NCBI GenBank assembly: GCA_032156805.1
Contig: JALDXQ010000004.1
Coordinates: 29,548 to 93,547, forward strand
Reading direction: 5' to 3'
DNA length: 64,000 nt
Origin: Gp6-AA40 sp032156805
Lineage (GTDB): Bacteria; Acidobacteriota; Vicinamibacteria; Vicinamibacterales; UBA2999
The notes below the pieces were generated by a model. That model worked only from the letters and a program-made list of their open reading frames with translations, was not told where the DNA came from and did not search any database. This document shows, piece after piece, positions 43,763 to 52,722 of the stretch (position 1 is the first letter of the stretch; each line of letters starts with the position of its first letter). Position numbers and translations under genes: made by a program.

Positions 43763-44406
43763 GCCTGCGAGTCCTGATCGTGGACGATCACCCGCTCATG
43801 CGATCGGGGATTCGTACCCTGCTCGAGCGTACGATGCCGGACGTCAGCATCGTCGAAGCCGTCGACGGCCTGGAAGCGATTGAGCGGGCAACGAGCCAAT
43901 CACCGGACATCGTGCTCATGGACATCAGCATGCCCGGGCTCAACGGCGTCGAGGCGGCTCGGCGCGTGATGTCGATTGCCCCGGCTTCGAAGGTCCTCAT
44001 GCTCTCGATGCACCAGGATGAGCAGCGGGTCGTGGAATCCATTCGCGCCGGTGCCGCCGGATACCTGATGAAAGACGTGGCCGTCGCAGAGGTGGCAATC
44101 GCCATCGACAGCGTGCTGCGCGGGGAAACGTTCGTCAGCGCAAGCGCGCGCGAGACGGTCGCACGAATGCTTGCGAGCAACGAAACCGAGACGAGCCCCT
44201 TGTCACTGCTGACCGCGCGGCAACGCGAGATCCTGCAGCTCATTGCCGAGGGCCAGTCAACCAAGGAGATCGGGTATCGGCTCTCGCTCAGCGCGAAGAC
44301 AGTCGAGACGCATCGGCGGCTCCTGATGGATCGCCTGGGCATCCACGACGTTGCCGGACTGGCGCGGTTCGCGATTCGTGCAGGATTAGTCTCGGCCGAG
44401 ATCTAG
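43759..44406 (+). CDS. NarL/FixJ-type response regulator
   Basis: A 215-residue regulator. The receiver (LRVLIVDDHPLMRSGI, DIVLMDISMPGLNG with the phospho-acceptor Asp, VLMLSMHQDE, GYLMKDVA) is followed by a LuxR-type helix-turn-helix (LTARQREILQLIAEGQSTKE, LSLSAKTVETHRRLLMDRL). It is the cognate partner of the overlapping MASE1 kinase. Targets are not evident; no binding site was recognised in the window. Confidence 0.95.
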   Translation: MSLRVLIVDDHPLMRSGIRTLLERTMPDVSIVEAVDGLEAIERATSQSPDIVLMDISMPGLNGVEAARRVMSIAPASKVLMLSMHQDEQRVVESIRAGAAGYLMKDVAVAEVAIAIDSVLRGETFVSASARETVARMLASNETETSPLSLLTARQREILQLIAEGQSTKEIGYRLSLSAKTVETHRRLLMDRLGIHDVAGLARFAIRAGLVSAEI

Positions 44407-44479
44407 GCTTTACTCCACTAAGGAATTTTCTGAATCCGGTTGCGCGCCCTGCTGTCGATAGTACGGGTGGTAGCGAGCT

Positions 44480-44890
44480 ATGAACCGGGAAACTCTCACA
44501 ATACTCGTGGTGGACGATGAGGCGCTGGTACGTCTGGCGCTCGAAGCCGTGCTCAAGTGGAGCGGCTACCAGACCCTGCTGGCTGGCGATGGCGCTGAGG
44601 CGCTGTCGATACTTCAATCAACCCACGTCGATCTTCTCCTGACCGATCTGGCCATGCCAGGAGTAGAAGGGATTGAGACCATCATCCAGGTTCGCCGTCG
44701 CTTTCCTCGGGTGAAGGTAATCGCGTTGTCCGGGGTTTACGGTGGTTTTTGTCTGGATATGGCTCGACAACTGGGAGCCGCCGCCGCGCTGGCCAAGCCG
44801 TTCACCAACGACGTGCTCATCCGCACCATTGACGCCACACTCAACCGTTGCGCTACCAGCGAACACGCATCGGCGGTCACAACCTCGTAG
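44480..44890 (+). CDS. Single-domain response regulator (CheY-like)
   Basis: A 136-residue stand-alone receiver: LTILVVDDEALVRLALEAVL, VDLLLTDLAMPGVEG with the phospho-acceptor, VIALSGVYGG and AAALAKPFTND with the conserved Lys. There is no output domain. It is 73 nt after the NarL-type regulator and could be a phosphate sink or act on another protein. It converges on a minus-strand gene with an 11-nt gap. In sequence it is close to the receiver of the hybrid kinase at 45313-47583. Confidence 0.88.
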   Translation: MNRETLTILVVDDEALVRLALEAVLKWSGYQTLLAGDGAEALSILQSTHVDLLLTDLAMPGVEGIETIIQVRRRFPRVKVIALSGVYGGFCLDMARQLGAAAALAKPFTNDVLIRTIDATLNRCATSEHASAVTTS

Positions 44891-44901
44891 GTTGCGGCGG
44901 C

Positions 44902-45273
44902 CTACCAACCCATCGACGTGACGGTAATCTGACGACGGTCGGTGACACGCCGGCCATCGGCATCGACCAGAACGACCATGACGTCGTAGTCGCCACCAGG
45001 AAGATTCTTGAGCGTCATCTCCGTGATAGCGGCAGCGTTAGCGCCATCGAGGGGGACCATGCTGCTTCGATAGTAGGAGCCGGACTCGGCCACGATCTGC
45101 AGCGCTCGGTTCGTGGCGTCCGGGGTAACGATCGCCCGGATCCTGATCACCGCTGGAGCGACGCTCATCCGCGGAGACACGTCAATTCGGAGGCGGTCTT
45201 CAGTCGCATGACCGGAAGCGACGCTCACGCCGGTCAGGATTGCAAACCAGAGAACGGTGTTACGAAGTCGCAT
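44902..45273 (-). CDS. Small exported Ig-like protein of unknown function
   Basis: A 123-residue protein from ATG 45273 with GAGGA 4-5 nt upstream. The signal peptide (TVLWFAILTGVSVASGHA) is followed by a single beta-sandwich-like domain: LRIDVSPRMSVAPAVIRIRA, LQIVAESGSYYRSSMVPLDG, LKNLPGGDYDVMVVLVDADG. This resembles the small Ig-like adhesion or accessory proteins of Acidobacteria. No catalytic residues are visible. It lies 39 nt downstream of the hybrid kinase gene and may be its last co-transcribed partner. Confidence 0.65.
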   Translation of the reverse strand: MRLRNTVLWFAILTGVSVASGHATEDRLRIDVSPRMSVAPAVIRIRAIVTPDATNRALQIVAESGSYYRSSMVPLDGANAAAITEMTLKNLPGGDYDVMVVLVDADGRRVTDRRQITVTSMGW

Positions 45274-45312
45274 GGCTTCCTCAACGTTCGAGGAGAGCAA
45301 GTTCGGTTCCAG

Positions 45313-47583
45313 CTAAACGTTCGGCTGGCGCTGATCGAGGATCTGGCGAAGCTTGGATGCAAGTGCGGCGGTGTTGAATGGCTTCTGAACGAAATTCGCT
45401 TCGCCAGCCTGGACGCCCTGATGAAGTATGGCGTCAGACGCATAGCCGCTCATGAAGATGACGGCGATCGCGGGATACTCGCGCCGTACTCGTTCAGCCA
45501 GCTCAGGGCCGCTCACCCCAGGCATGATGACATCGGTCAACAAGAGATCGATGCTTCCATGCTGAGCGGCAACGGTCTGCCACGCGTCCTCGCCGTTTGA
45601 CGCTGTCAGTACCGCGTAGCCAAAGGACTCGAGCGCCGTTTTGGCCATGTCGCGCACGGCGGTCTCGTCTTCCACGAGTAACACTGTCTCGGTACCGCGC
45701 GTCGGCGATCCCTCGCGCGCGCGCTCGGGATCGACGGCGGCATCGCTGATCGCCGGAAGAAAGATCTGAAACGTGGTTCCGACTCCGACTTCGCTCTCGA
45801 CTTCGATCCAGCCGCCAGACTGCTTGACGATGCCATCGGCGACGGCGAGGCCCAGCCCGGTGCCCTTTCCCTGAGGCTTGGTGGTAAAGAACGGCTCGAA
45901 CAACCTGGCGCGCGACTCGGCCGGAATGCCGCATCCGGTATCGCTGATGGAAAGCGCGACGTACTCTCCGGCCCTGGACTGCCGGCCGTCGCCATCGGAC
46001 ATCATGACGCTCCGGGTTTCCATGCTCAACCGGCCACCGTCCGGCATCGCGTCACGGGCGTTGATTGCCATGTTCATCAGCACGCGCGAGAGCTGATCGG
46101 GATCGGCTCTGACCAGTTTGACGTCGGTCCCCGCCCGAACTGTCAACAGTATTTGCTCTCCAATCGTGCGCCGCAGCATCGTTTCAGTCTGCGTGACGAC
46201 GGCATTCACGTCGACGATCTTCGGCTCGAACACCGACTGCCGGCTGAATGCCAGGAGCTGACGCGTCATCGACGCGCCACGCTCGCAGGCGATGCGAATC
46301 TGATCGAGATCGTGACGCCGGCTCTCACGCTCGTCGGCGATGAGCATGTCGGCATGACCGGCGACGACCGTCAACAGGTTGTTGAAGTCATGGGCAATCC
46401 CCCCGGCCAGCTGCCCGAGCGCTTCCATCTTCTGGGACTGGACGAGCTGCTGTTCGAGCTTGCGCTTCGCCTCCTCTGCCGTGACGCGGTCCTGGATGTC
46501 GTGCCCCTCGGGGATCAGCATGACGATGTCCCCGCGAGCATCACGCACCGGCTTGAGGGAAAAGTCGATCTGGTGCATCTGTCCATCCGGGGCGGGATGC
46601 GCGACCTCGAAACGCACCGCGGTCCCTCGTGCTGCCGTCTCCACCGCCGCTCGCAGTCGATCCTGCAGCTCAGGCGAGTGGTTCCACCACGGTGTGTCCC
46701 AGAACTTCTTGCCGATCACGTCGTCCTCGCGAACGGCGGCAAATCGCAATGCCGTGGCATTGGCTTCGAGCAGCGTCCCGTCAACCGACAACAGCCCGAT
46801 GAACTGAAACGTCTGGTCGAAGATGGCGCGGAATCGACGATCGGCTGCGACCAGGTCCTCGTCGCGCTGCCGATTGCCGCGAGCGAACTGCAGGGCGATG
46901 ACGACGATGGCGAGGGCAATGGCCAGCATACCGGCATAGGGCCATTGAATCCGCAGCAGATCAATCAAGACAGCTGACACGACGGCCATACCGAGGCCGA
47001 GCGCGCCCGTCATCAGCAGGACCCCGCCAAGACGGTCGGAGCGCGCGTATCGATAGGAACTGATGACGGTGAAGATGGTGACCGACAGGATCAGCCCGTA
47101 GATCGGGATGAGAATCGGGTGATACCCGCTCCGAATCGGCACCCCGAATGTCTCTCCCCAGGGCAATGTCGCGCGCACGACGTGGGTCACCTCGCCAAGC
47201 AGATGCACGCCCGACGCAGTGGCAATCGCCACGGCGGCCATGGAGATCGTGACCACCCACACGAACGCGCGGGCGCGCACACCGGTGATCTCGGCAAAGA
47301 GCCAGGCCGTCGCCGCCACACCCAATGAGCCAAACATCGTGCGCAGGTCGAGGGCGCGCTGAGCCGCGATGTTCGTCTCCGCGATCGCAACGAGCAGGAC
47401 GGCCACCGACTGCACGGCCCAGAGGCAGGAGCCGACGGCCAGAATAGGCAGGTTGCGATCGCGCCGAGATCGCGACCACATCACGAAAGCAGCAACCGCC
47501 GCGAAACTGAAGAACCCGCAGAGGAACGCCTGCGTGAAGGCGTACGGCCCCATAGCCGAAATTGTAATGGGGTCGGGAGTCAT
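45313..47583 (-). CDS. Hybrid histidine kinase: 7TM sensor, PAS, HisKA, HATPase, receiver
   Basis: A 756-residue kinase. The first 230 residues hold seven or so membrane helices (FTQAFLCGFFSFAAVAAFVM to YAGMLAIALAIVVIALQF). A PAS domain follows (DRRFRAIFDQTFQFIGLLSV, about 245-370), then HisKA (ALGQLAGGIAHDFNNLLTVV), HATPase (LMNMAINARDAMP, DTGCGIP, GTGLGLAVADGI) and a C-terminal receiver (TVLLVEDETAVRDMAK, LLLTDVIMPGVSG, FVQKPFN). The AHDFNN form of the H box marks the HWE-like/NtrB-type hybrid group. It lies 7 nt after the CHASE4 hybrid kinase in the MotAB unit, so both kinases may govern motility or attachment. Confidence 0.93.
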   Translation of the reverse strand: MTPDPITISAMGPYAFTQAFLCGFFSFAAVAAFVMWSRSRRDRNLPILAVGSCLWAVQSVAVLLVAIAETNIAAQRALDLRTMFGSLGVAATAWLFAEITGVRARAFVWVVTISMAAVAIATASGVHLLGEVTHVVRATLPWGETFGVPIRSGYHPILIPIYGLILSVTIFTVISSYRYARSDRLGGVLLMTGALGLGMAVVSAVLIDLLRIQWPYAGMLAIALAIVVIALQFARGNRQRDEDLVAADRRFRAIFDQTFQFIGLLSVDGTLLEANATALRFAAVREDDVIGKKFWDTPWWNHSPELQDRLRAAVETAARGTAVRFEVAHPAPDGQMHQIDFSLKPVRDARGDIVMLIPEGHDIQDRVTAEEAKRKLEQQLVQSQKMEALGQLAGGIAHDFNNLLTVVAGHADMLIADERESRRHDLDQIRIACERGASMTRQLLAFSRQSVFEPKIVDVNAVVTQTETMLRRTIGEQILLTVRAGTDVKLVRADPDQLSRVLMNMAINARDAMPDGGRLSMETRSVMMSDGDGRQSRAGEYVALSISDTGCGIPAESRARLFEPFFTTKPQGKGTGLGLAVADGIVKQSGGWIEVESEVGVGTTFQIFLPAISDAAVDPERAREGSPTRGTETVLLVEDETAVRDMAKTALESFGYAVLTASNGEDAWQTVAAQHGSIDLLLTDVIMPGVSGPELAERVRREYPAIAVIFMSGYASDAILHQGVQAGEANFVQKPFNTAALASKLRQILDQRQPNV

Positions 47584-47590
47584 TTCGGCG

Positions 47591-49756
47591 TCAGGCGGCG
47601 CGCCGAACGAGACTCAGGATGGTTCGCTTCAGATCCTCGGGGCGCAGCGGCTTGGCCAGATAGCCGGTCATGCCGCTCCTCAGACAGCGCTCGCGTTCGT
47701 CGGCGGTGGCGGAAGCCGTCAGCGCGACGATTGGCAAGTCTGCGAAACGGGACCCGAGCGCTCGAATGGCAGCCGTGGCCTCGTAGCCATCCATGCCCGG
47801 CATCTGACAGTCCATCAACACCAGATCGAACGCCTCGCGCTGGACGGCCGCGACGCCGGCGAGTCCGTCGGGTTCGACGCGAACCCGACAGCCGGCGCGC
47901 TCGAGAAGGCGCCTGGCCACGAGCTGATTGACGTCGTTGTCTTCAACAACGAGCACGTGGAGACCGAGGCCGACAGCCGACTCCGAGAGGCCGTTCGCCT
48001 GAGGTGACGGCACGCTCGCGACACCTACCGGGACCTCCAGCGTAAACGTCGATCCCATGCCTGGCGCGCTGCGTGCGGTGAGGGAGCCGCCCATCAGCGC
48101 CGCAAGGTGTCTGCTGATCGCGAGCCCCAGGCCGGTCCCGCCAAAGCGACGGGTCGTGCTCGCGTCGACCTGTACGAACTGCTCGAAAATGCGTGACAGC
48201 TGATCGGCGGGGATCCCGATGCCGGTGTCCTCGACCGCTACGCGCAGGCGATAGCCACTCGGCTCATGGGCGCCCGCCACCGCGATAGCCACGCGACCCA
48301 CGCTCGTGAACTTGACGGCATTGCTCACCAGATTCAGCACCACCTGACGGATGCGTCCACCATCGCCGATGAGACCTCCTGGGACGCCCTCCGCCACCGA
48401 GACATTGAGCTCGACTCCCTTGGCACGCGCCAGCGGCGCCAGCAGGCTGGCGGCATCGTTCACGACTGGAGCGATCTCGAAAGGAACGGTTTCAATGGTG
48501 AGCTTCCCCGCTTCAATCTTCGCGAAGTCGAGGATGTCGTTCAGCACCACCAGCAGCGCTTCGGCAGCGCGATGCGCCGTGCCCACCAGCTCCCGTTGTT
48601 CGTCGTTGAGCGGCGTGTCGATGAGGAGTGACGTCGTGCCGAGAATCCCGTTCATCGGCGTGCGAATCTCATGGCTCATGTTCGCGACGAACTCCGACTT
48701 CAGCTTCGAGGCCTGAAGTGCCTCCTCGCGCGCCTTCTCGAGCTCGCGGCCACGCTCGTCGAGAGAGGCGAGCAGACCATTCAAGGCATCAGTCACTTTG
48801 CTGATTTCATCCCCCCCACTGTCGGCGACACGCAAGGTGAGATTCCCGGACACCTTCGCCTGCTCGACGAACTGGGTGATCGTGGCCATTCGCCGCAAGA
48901 CGTATCGCTGCATCGTCAGCAGCATGACGCCGACGAACACGAGGGCCGCCGAGAGTCGCGCACCCGCCAGCGCGACCCGCGCGCGCCAACGTTGCCTTTC
49001 GATTTCACGCTCCAGGCGCACGGCGATGACCACGGCGGGTTTGCCGTAAAGGTCTCTCACGACCGAGCGTGCGGTGAGCCAATCGCCGGACTCGATCTCC
49101 ACCGACACGGGAAGATCCGTGAGCGGCCGCGCGCCGATGGCCTCGATCCGCGCATCGAGTGCCGTGGTCCGGCCAAGACGCGCAACCTCGCCGCCGTCCA
49201 GGCGGCGGGCCATGATGAACGCACCGCGCACGGCACCAGTGCCGTCGGAGGTCGAGATTGGACGAGACGCGACCAGCCAGGTGGCAGCGCCCGCCCCCAC
49301 GACGCCGGCGTGATGCTCGGCCGGCAGGCGAAAACGGAAAAACGCGGAATCGGATTGGATTGCGGACGCCAGCGACTTCGGCAGTACCACACGACGTCGA
49401 ACGGCACCGTCGTACGCATAGGCATGCACGACCGACCCGTCGAGTCGGAGGATCGCCACCGCGTCGATGCGACTCCGCTGATCGTCGGGAAGAATGTCGG
49501 GCAGATCCGATGGCGATGGCGTCGCGACGTACGCGTACGCCTTGTCCGACAGCGCGTAATCCGAAGTCGTTGCATCGAGGTTGTCGATCTCCTCGTCGAG
49601 CGCGCGCATGAGCTGCGCGGCGCGGTGCCCGGCCTCGCGCTTCTCCAGATCGGCAAAGCCCTGCGTCATCACGTGATCGACGGTCAACGCCAGGCCGGCA
49701 ACGAGGCCGACGACGGCCAGTGCAAAGAGGACGAGGATGCGAAGACGAAGAGTCAC
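47591..49756 (-). CDS. Hybrid histidine kinase: CHASE4, HAMP, HisKA, HATPase, receiver
   Basis: A 721-residue kinase starting at GTG 49756. A membrane helix (ILVLFALAVVGLVAGLALTV), an extracytoplasmic CHASE4-type domain (about 35-265; TTSDYALSDKAYAYVATPS), a second helix and a HAMP domain (ATITQFVEQAKVSGNLTLRV) lead to HisKA (SEFVANMSHEIRTPMNGI), HATPase (LNLVSNAVKFT, DTGIGIP, GGTGLGLAISRHLAALMGGS) and a receiver (LHVLVVEDNDVNQLVARRLL, LVLMDCQMPGMDGYEA, GYLAKPLRPE). It is 34 nt downstream of motB. The BarA/ArcB-like order implies a phosphorelay, but no HPt domain is present here or nearby. Confidence 0.93.
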   Translation of the reverse strand: MTLRLRILVLFALAVVGLVAGLALTVDHVMTQGFADLEKREAGHRAAQLMRALDEEIDNLDATTSDYALSDKAYAYVATPSPSDLPDILPDDQRSRIDAVAILRLDGSVVHAYAYDGAVRRRVVLPKSLASAIQSDSAFFRFRLPAEHHAGVVGAGAATWLVASRPISTSDGTGAVRGAFIMARRLDGGEVARLGRTTALDARIEAIGARPLTDLPVSVEIESGDWLTARSVVRDLYGKPAVVIAVRLEREIERQRWRARVALAGARLSAALVFVGVMLLTMQRYVLRRMATITQFVEQAKVSGNLTLRVADSGGDEISKVTDALNGLLASLDERGRELEKAREEALQASKLKSEFVANMSHEIRTPMNGILGTTSLLIDTPLNDEQRELVGTAHRAAEALLVVLNDILDFAKIEAGKLTIETVPFEIAPVVNDAASLLAPLARAKGVELNVSVAEGVPGGLIGDGGRIRQVVLNLVSNAVKFTSVGRVAIAVAGAHEPSGYRLRVAVEDTGIGIPADQLSRIFEQFVQVDASTTRRFGGTGLGLAISRHLAALMGGSLTARSAPGMGSTFTLEVPVGVASVPSPQANGLSESAVGLGLHVLVVEDNDVNQLVARRLLERAGCRVRVEPDGLAGVAAVQREAFDLVLMDCQMPGMDGYEATAAIRALGSRFADLPIVALTASATADERERCLRSGMTGYLAKPLRPEDLKRTILSLVRRAA

Positions 49757-49790
49757 GGCCGTCCGGCGAGCACAGTGTGAGCGTGCCCGA

Positions 49791-50558
49791 TCAGGTTCCG
49801 CTCTGGACGACTATCGAGATTCGTCGGTTGCGCGGATCGAGTGAATCGTTCGGATAGCGCGGGCGAGTCGCGGCGAAGCCGCGCACGGCGTCGATCTGTC
49901 GTGCGCGCAGGCCATGGGTTTCCATTGTCCGTCGCGCGGCATTGGCGCGGTCGGTGGACAGTTCCCAGTTGCTGTAGCCATTGGACGAGGTATACGCGCG
50001 GCTGTCGGTGTGCCCTTCCAGGGCGATGGCGTTGCCGAGCGTGCTCAGTTCCTTCGCGATCACACCGAGCAGCTCCACGGTCTCGGGCAGCAACTGGGCG
50101 CTGCCGACCGCAAAGAAGCTGTCCTTGTCGTTCTCGAGCAACTCGATCCGGAGACCTTCGGCGGTCACCGTGATCTCGATGCGGTCCTCGAGCGCCTTGA
50201 GCGCGGGAACCTTCTGGAGCGCTTGTCGCAGATTATCGGCCGCGCGCTCGAGTACTTCGCGCGCCTTTTCTACGTTGTCAGGCAGGTTCAATGGGGTGAC
50301 GCCGCTCTCCTTCAGGCCTTCCGCACCGCCCGGCAGTACACCACCGCCACGCGTTGTCTCGAAGACTCCCGGGTCGCGAAAGTACCCCGCCACGGACGCC
50401 TTGACCTGCGGACTCTGCCCGACCAGCCACATCACCAGGAAGAAGGCCATCATCGCGGTGACGAAGTCGGCATAGGCCACCTTCCATGCGCCACCGTGAT
50501 GGCCATGGCCTCCGTGACCCCGCTTCTTGACGATGATGACGGGCTGGCCCTTGCTCAT
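49791..50558 (-). CDS. motB: Flagellar stator protein MotB
   Basis: A 255-residue protein. A Lys/Gly/His-rich cytoplasmic tail (IVKKRGHGGHGHHGG) precedes the single membrane helix AWKVAYADFVTAMMAFFLVM. D31 in AYAD is the proton-carrying aspartate essential for torque. A plug/linker region follows and then an OmpA-like peptidoglycan-binding domain (LLGVIAKELSTLGNAIALEG, LSTDRANAARRTMETHGL, NRRISIVV). The gene begins 2 nt after the motA stop. It anchors the stator to the cell wall around the flagellar motor. No flagellar structural gene is in the window. Confidence 0.96.
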   Translation of the reverse strand: MSKGQPVIIVKKRGHGGHGHHGGAWKVAYADFVTAMMAFFLVMWLVGQSPQVKASVAGYFRDPGVFETTRGGGVLPGGAEGLKESGVTPLNLPDNVEKAREVLERAADNLRQALQKVPALKALEDRIEITVTAEGLRIELLENDKDSFFAVGSAQLLPETVELLGVIAKELSTLGNAIALEGHTDSRAYTSSNGYSNWELSTDRANAARRTMETHGLRARQIDAVRGFAATRPRYPNDSLDPRNRRISIVVQSGT

Positions 50559-50560
50559 GA

Positions 50561-51448
50561 TCAGGCCGCGGCTGCTTCAGCAGTCTTGTCGGGAGCCTTG
50601 GTCGCCGCGCGGCAGAACTGCTCGGTTTCGTTGAACGACGGACGCACGGTGTGCGGCAGCACTCGCCTGGCGAACTCGACGGCAATCGCCGGCGGATTGC
50701 CCTTGTAGACGGCCAGCAGTCCTGCCTTGATGCAGAGGCAGTAGTACTGATCGTCGCCGACACGCTGCTCGAGGCTCTGCGCGATCGGCTGAACGACGCC
50801 GTAGGACAGGAGAATTCCGAGGAACGTGCCGATCAGGGCCGCGCCGACATGGTGGCCGATCTCCTCGACCGGTCCGTCGATATGGCCCATCGTGATGACA
50901 ACGCCAAGGACGGCGGCCACGATACCGAGACCAGGCAGCGCATCACCAATCTTGGTCAACACCACGGATGGACGCAGCGCCTGTTCGTGATGGACCTTGA
51001 GGTCCTCATCCATGAGGGCTTCCAGGTCGTGCGCCGCAATGCCACCCACGATGATCACCTTCGCGGAATCCGCCAGGAAGTCCACGGCGTGGTGCTGCTT
51101 GAGGAACGTCGGATAGCGCGAGAGGATCGGGCTCTTGCCAGGGTCCTCGAAGTGCGCTTCGAGCGACATCACACCCGACTGTTGCACCTGCTTGAACACG
51201 AGATAGAGCAGCGAGAGGAGGTCGACGTAGTCGGCTTTGCTGAATCCCGCTCCCATCACCGACTTGATCTGGGCAACGATGGCGAGCAGCACCGTCTTGG
51301 GGGTGCTGATGACGAGACTGCCGATCGCCGCGCCGCCAATCACGATGAACTCGGACGGCTGGTTCAGGACGAGCAGGTTGCCGCCGGCCATCAGGTAGCC
51401 GCCGACGACGGAGCCGAGAACGATGACAAGGCCGACGATTATGAGCAT
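50561..51448 (-). CDS. motA: Flagellar stator protein MotA
   Basis: A 295-residue inner-membrane protein of usual length. Four membrane helices are visible (MLIIVGLVIVLGSVVGGYLM; EFIVIGGAAIGSLVIST; LPGLGIVAAVLGVVITMG; VGAALIGTFLGILLSYGVV) with a large cytoplasmic loop between helices 2 and 3 (SYVDLLSLLYLVFKQ-like). The proline in DALPGLGIVAA is the conserved residue near the MotB aspartate. The start overlaps the end of the HD-GYP gene by 10 nt. It forms the proton channel of the stator with MotB. Confidence 0.96.
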   Translation of the reverse strand: MLIIVGLVIVLGSVVGGYLMAGGNLLVLNQPSEFIVIGGAAIGSLVISTPKTVLLAIVAQIKSVMGAGFSKADYVDLLSLLYLVFKQVQQSGVMSLEAHFEDPGKSPILSRYPTFLKQHHAVDFLADSAKVIIVGGIAAHDLEALMDEDLKVHHEQALRPSVVLTKIGDALPGLGIVAAVLGVVITMGHIDGPVEEIGHHVGAALIGTFLGILLSYGVVQPIAQSLEQRVGDDQYYCLCIKAGLLAVYKGNPPAIAVEFARRVLPHTVRPSFNETEQFCRAATKAPDKTAEAAAA

Positions 51449-52077
51449 TCGAGTCTGTCCGACGCACGCAGCCAGGCGCGCACGACATCGGGGTCAAAAT
51501 AGATTCCGGCGCCGCGAACGATCTCGATATTGGCTTCATCGCGCGCCATGCCGCCGCGAAACGCATGATCGGATGTGAGCACGTCGTAGGCGTCGGCCAC
51601 CGCGATGACCCGGGCTCCGATCGGAATGTCCGTTCCGCGCAGCCCCGCCGGGTATCCAAGTCCGTCCCAGCGTTCGTGAACGGCAATCACAATCGACGCG
51701 GCCGCCCGCAGTGTCGGGACGACGCTCAGCACGTCAAACCCGATTCGAACGTGCTGCCTCACCAACACGGCCTGCAGCTCGCCGTCCGGCCCCTGGGCCA
51801 ACACCTCCTGCCCGGCCATCGCCAGCTTGCCGAGGTCGTGGAGCAAAGCGGCCTGTTCGATCTGTTCGACGAGCGGCGCCGGCAAGTCCATCGTCCGGGC
51901 AATCGCTGTGGCCGCGTGGGACACGCGGCGTGCGTGCGCGTGCAGGTCTGGCGCACACGCGCCCATCATGGCCATGAGCGCATCGATCGCCGAGCGACCG
52001 GAGCCTGCAGCCGGCGAGTGTCCAGACGGGTGCACCGGCTGAAGCGACATTTCGTGATTGGCCCGTGAGGACATCAT
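51439..52077 (-). CDS. HD-GYP domain protein, putative cyclic-di-GMP phosphodiesterase
   Basis: A 212-residue protein (ATGATG at 52077; ATG 52050 also possible). It is essentially an HD-GYP domain: HARRVSHAATAIARTM, ALLHDLGKLAMAGQ with the HD pair, and VHERWDGLGYPAGLRGTDIP with the GYP triad, then ARVIAVADAYDVLTS. All metal-binding positions that I can check are present, so it should hydrolyse cyclic di-GMP. Overlap with motA suggests direct control of motility by second-messenger turnover. There is no sensory domain, so input must come from protein contacts or expression. Confidence 0.9.
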   Translation of the reverse strand: MMSSRANHEMSLQPVHPSGHSPAAGSGRSAIDALMAMMGACAPDLHAHARRVSHAATAIARTMDLPAPLVEQIEQAALLHDLGKLAMAGQEVLAQGPDGELQAVLVRQHVRIGFDVLSVVPTLRAAASIVIAVHERWDGLGYPAGLRGTDIPIGARVIAVADAYDVLTSDHAFRGGMARDEANIEIVRGAGIYFDPDVVRAWLRASDRLECS

Positions 52078-52114
52078 TCGGGGTGGAAATCGGCACCGGT
52101 ACAACGAGCCTTGA

Positions 52115-52188
52115 GTTCATGGTCCGGGTTCACGGTTCCAGGTTCCTGTTCAAGGTTCGGGTTCTGCGTTCTGCGTTCGTCGTTCCAT
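52115..52188. repeat. GTTC heptamer array between divergent signalling genes
   Basis: GTTC begins at 52115, 52128, 52135, 52142, 52148, 52155, 52161, 52168, 52175 and 52182, plus GTCC at 52122, giving eleven units at 6-7 nt steps. The remaining three bases of each unit vary. It fills most of the 150-nt gap between the HD-GYP gene (start 52077) and the receiver gene (start 52228). It is the same class as the array at 56887-56921. Confidence 0.85.
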
Positions 52189-52227
52189 TGAAGCCCGCGC
52201 ACACCGTGCCGATTGCACATAGGCAAC

Positions 52228-52722
52228 ATGCGCACACTGATCCTGGACGACGAAGAGCCCATCGTGCACATGCTTGCACTCGTCTGCGAGAAACAGGGGC
52301 ACGTCGTGCTGCCCTTCAGCGACTCGACGGATGCGCTCATCAAGCTGGCGAGCACGCCGATCGATCTCCTGATCACGGATATGCACATGCCCGGCCCGGA
52401 CGGCGTGGCCGTCATCAAGGAAGCGCGGCGGCTGCAGCCCAACTTGTTCACGCTGATCATCACCGGGCACACGGGGAAGTACCCGGTCGAGGAGCTGATG
52501 GCTGACGGGACGGCGGACATCATGTTCAAGCCGTTCCACATGAACGAGCTGCGGGCCCGTCTGGCGCTGGCCGAACGCCGGCGCACACTCATCGAGCGCA
52601 TGAACGCCGAGAAGGCTGCGCTTCACGCGATGAGCAAAGAGATGATCATGGGGCTTCAGCAGGAGCTCCAGGAGAAACAGGAACGGGATCGGATCGCAGG
52701 GGCGACTGGAGCACAGGGATGA
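52228..52722 (+). CDS. Receiver protein with C-terminal coiled coil (tandem copy 1)
   Basis: A 164-residue protein from ATG 52228; a TTG start 15 nt earlier is possible. The receiver domain (MRTLILDDEEPIVHMLALVC, LLITDMHMPGPDG with the phospho-acceptor, IITGHTGKYP, IMFKPFHMNELRARL with the conserved Lys) is followed by about 45 residues of predicted coiled coil (RRTLIERMNAEKAALHAMSK, LQQELQEKQERD). There is no DNA-binding output. Such a protein may dimerise on phosphorylation or signal to the motor or a diguanylate enzyme. It is divergent from the HD-GYP/MotAB genes. Confidence 0.85.
   Translation: MRTLILDDEEPIVHMLALVCEKQGHVVLPFSDSTDALIKLASTPIDLLITDMHMPGPDGVAVIKEARRLQPNLFTLIITGHTGKYPVEELMADGTADIMFKPFHMNELRARLALAERRRTLIERMNAEKAALHAMSKEMIMGLQQELQEKQERDRIAGATGAQG

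Noticed and set aside
47591..49756. An HPt domain at the end of the CHASE4 hybrid kinase
   Set aside because: The protein ends shortly after the receiver, with no helical HxxKG segment.
52115..52188. The GTTC array as a classical operator with multiple half-sites
   Set aside because: Steps of 6-7 nt do not match the helical turn and the variable bases show no symmetry; a repeat array fits better.
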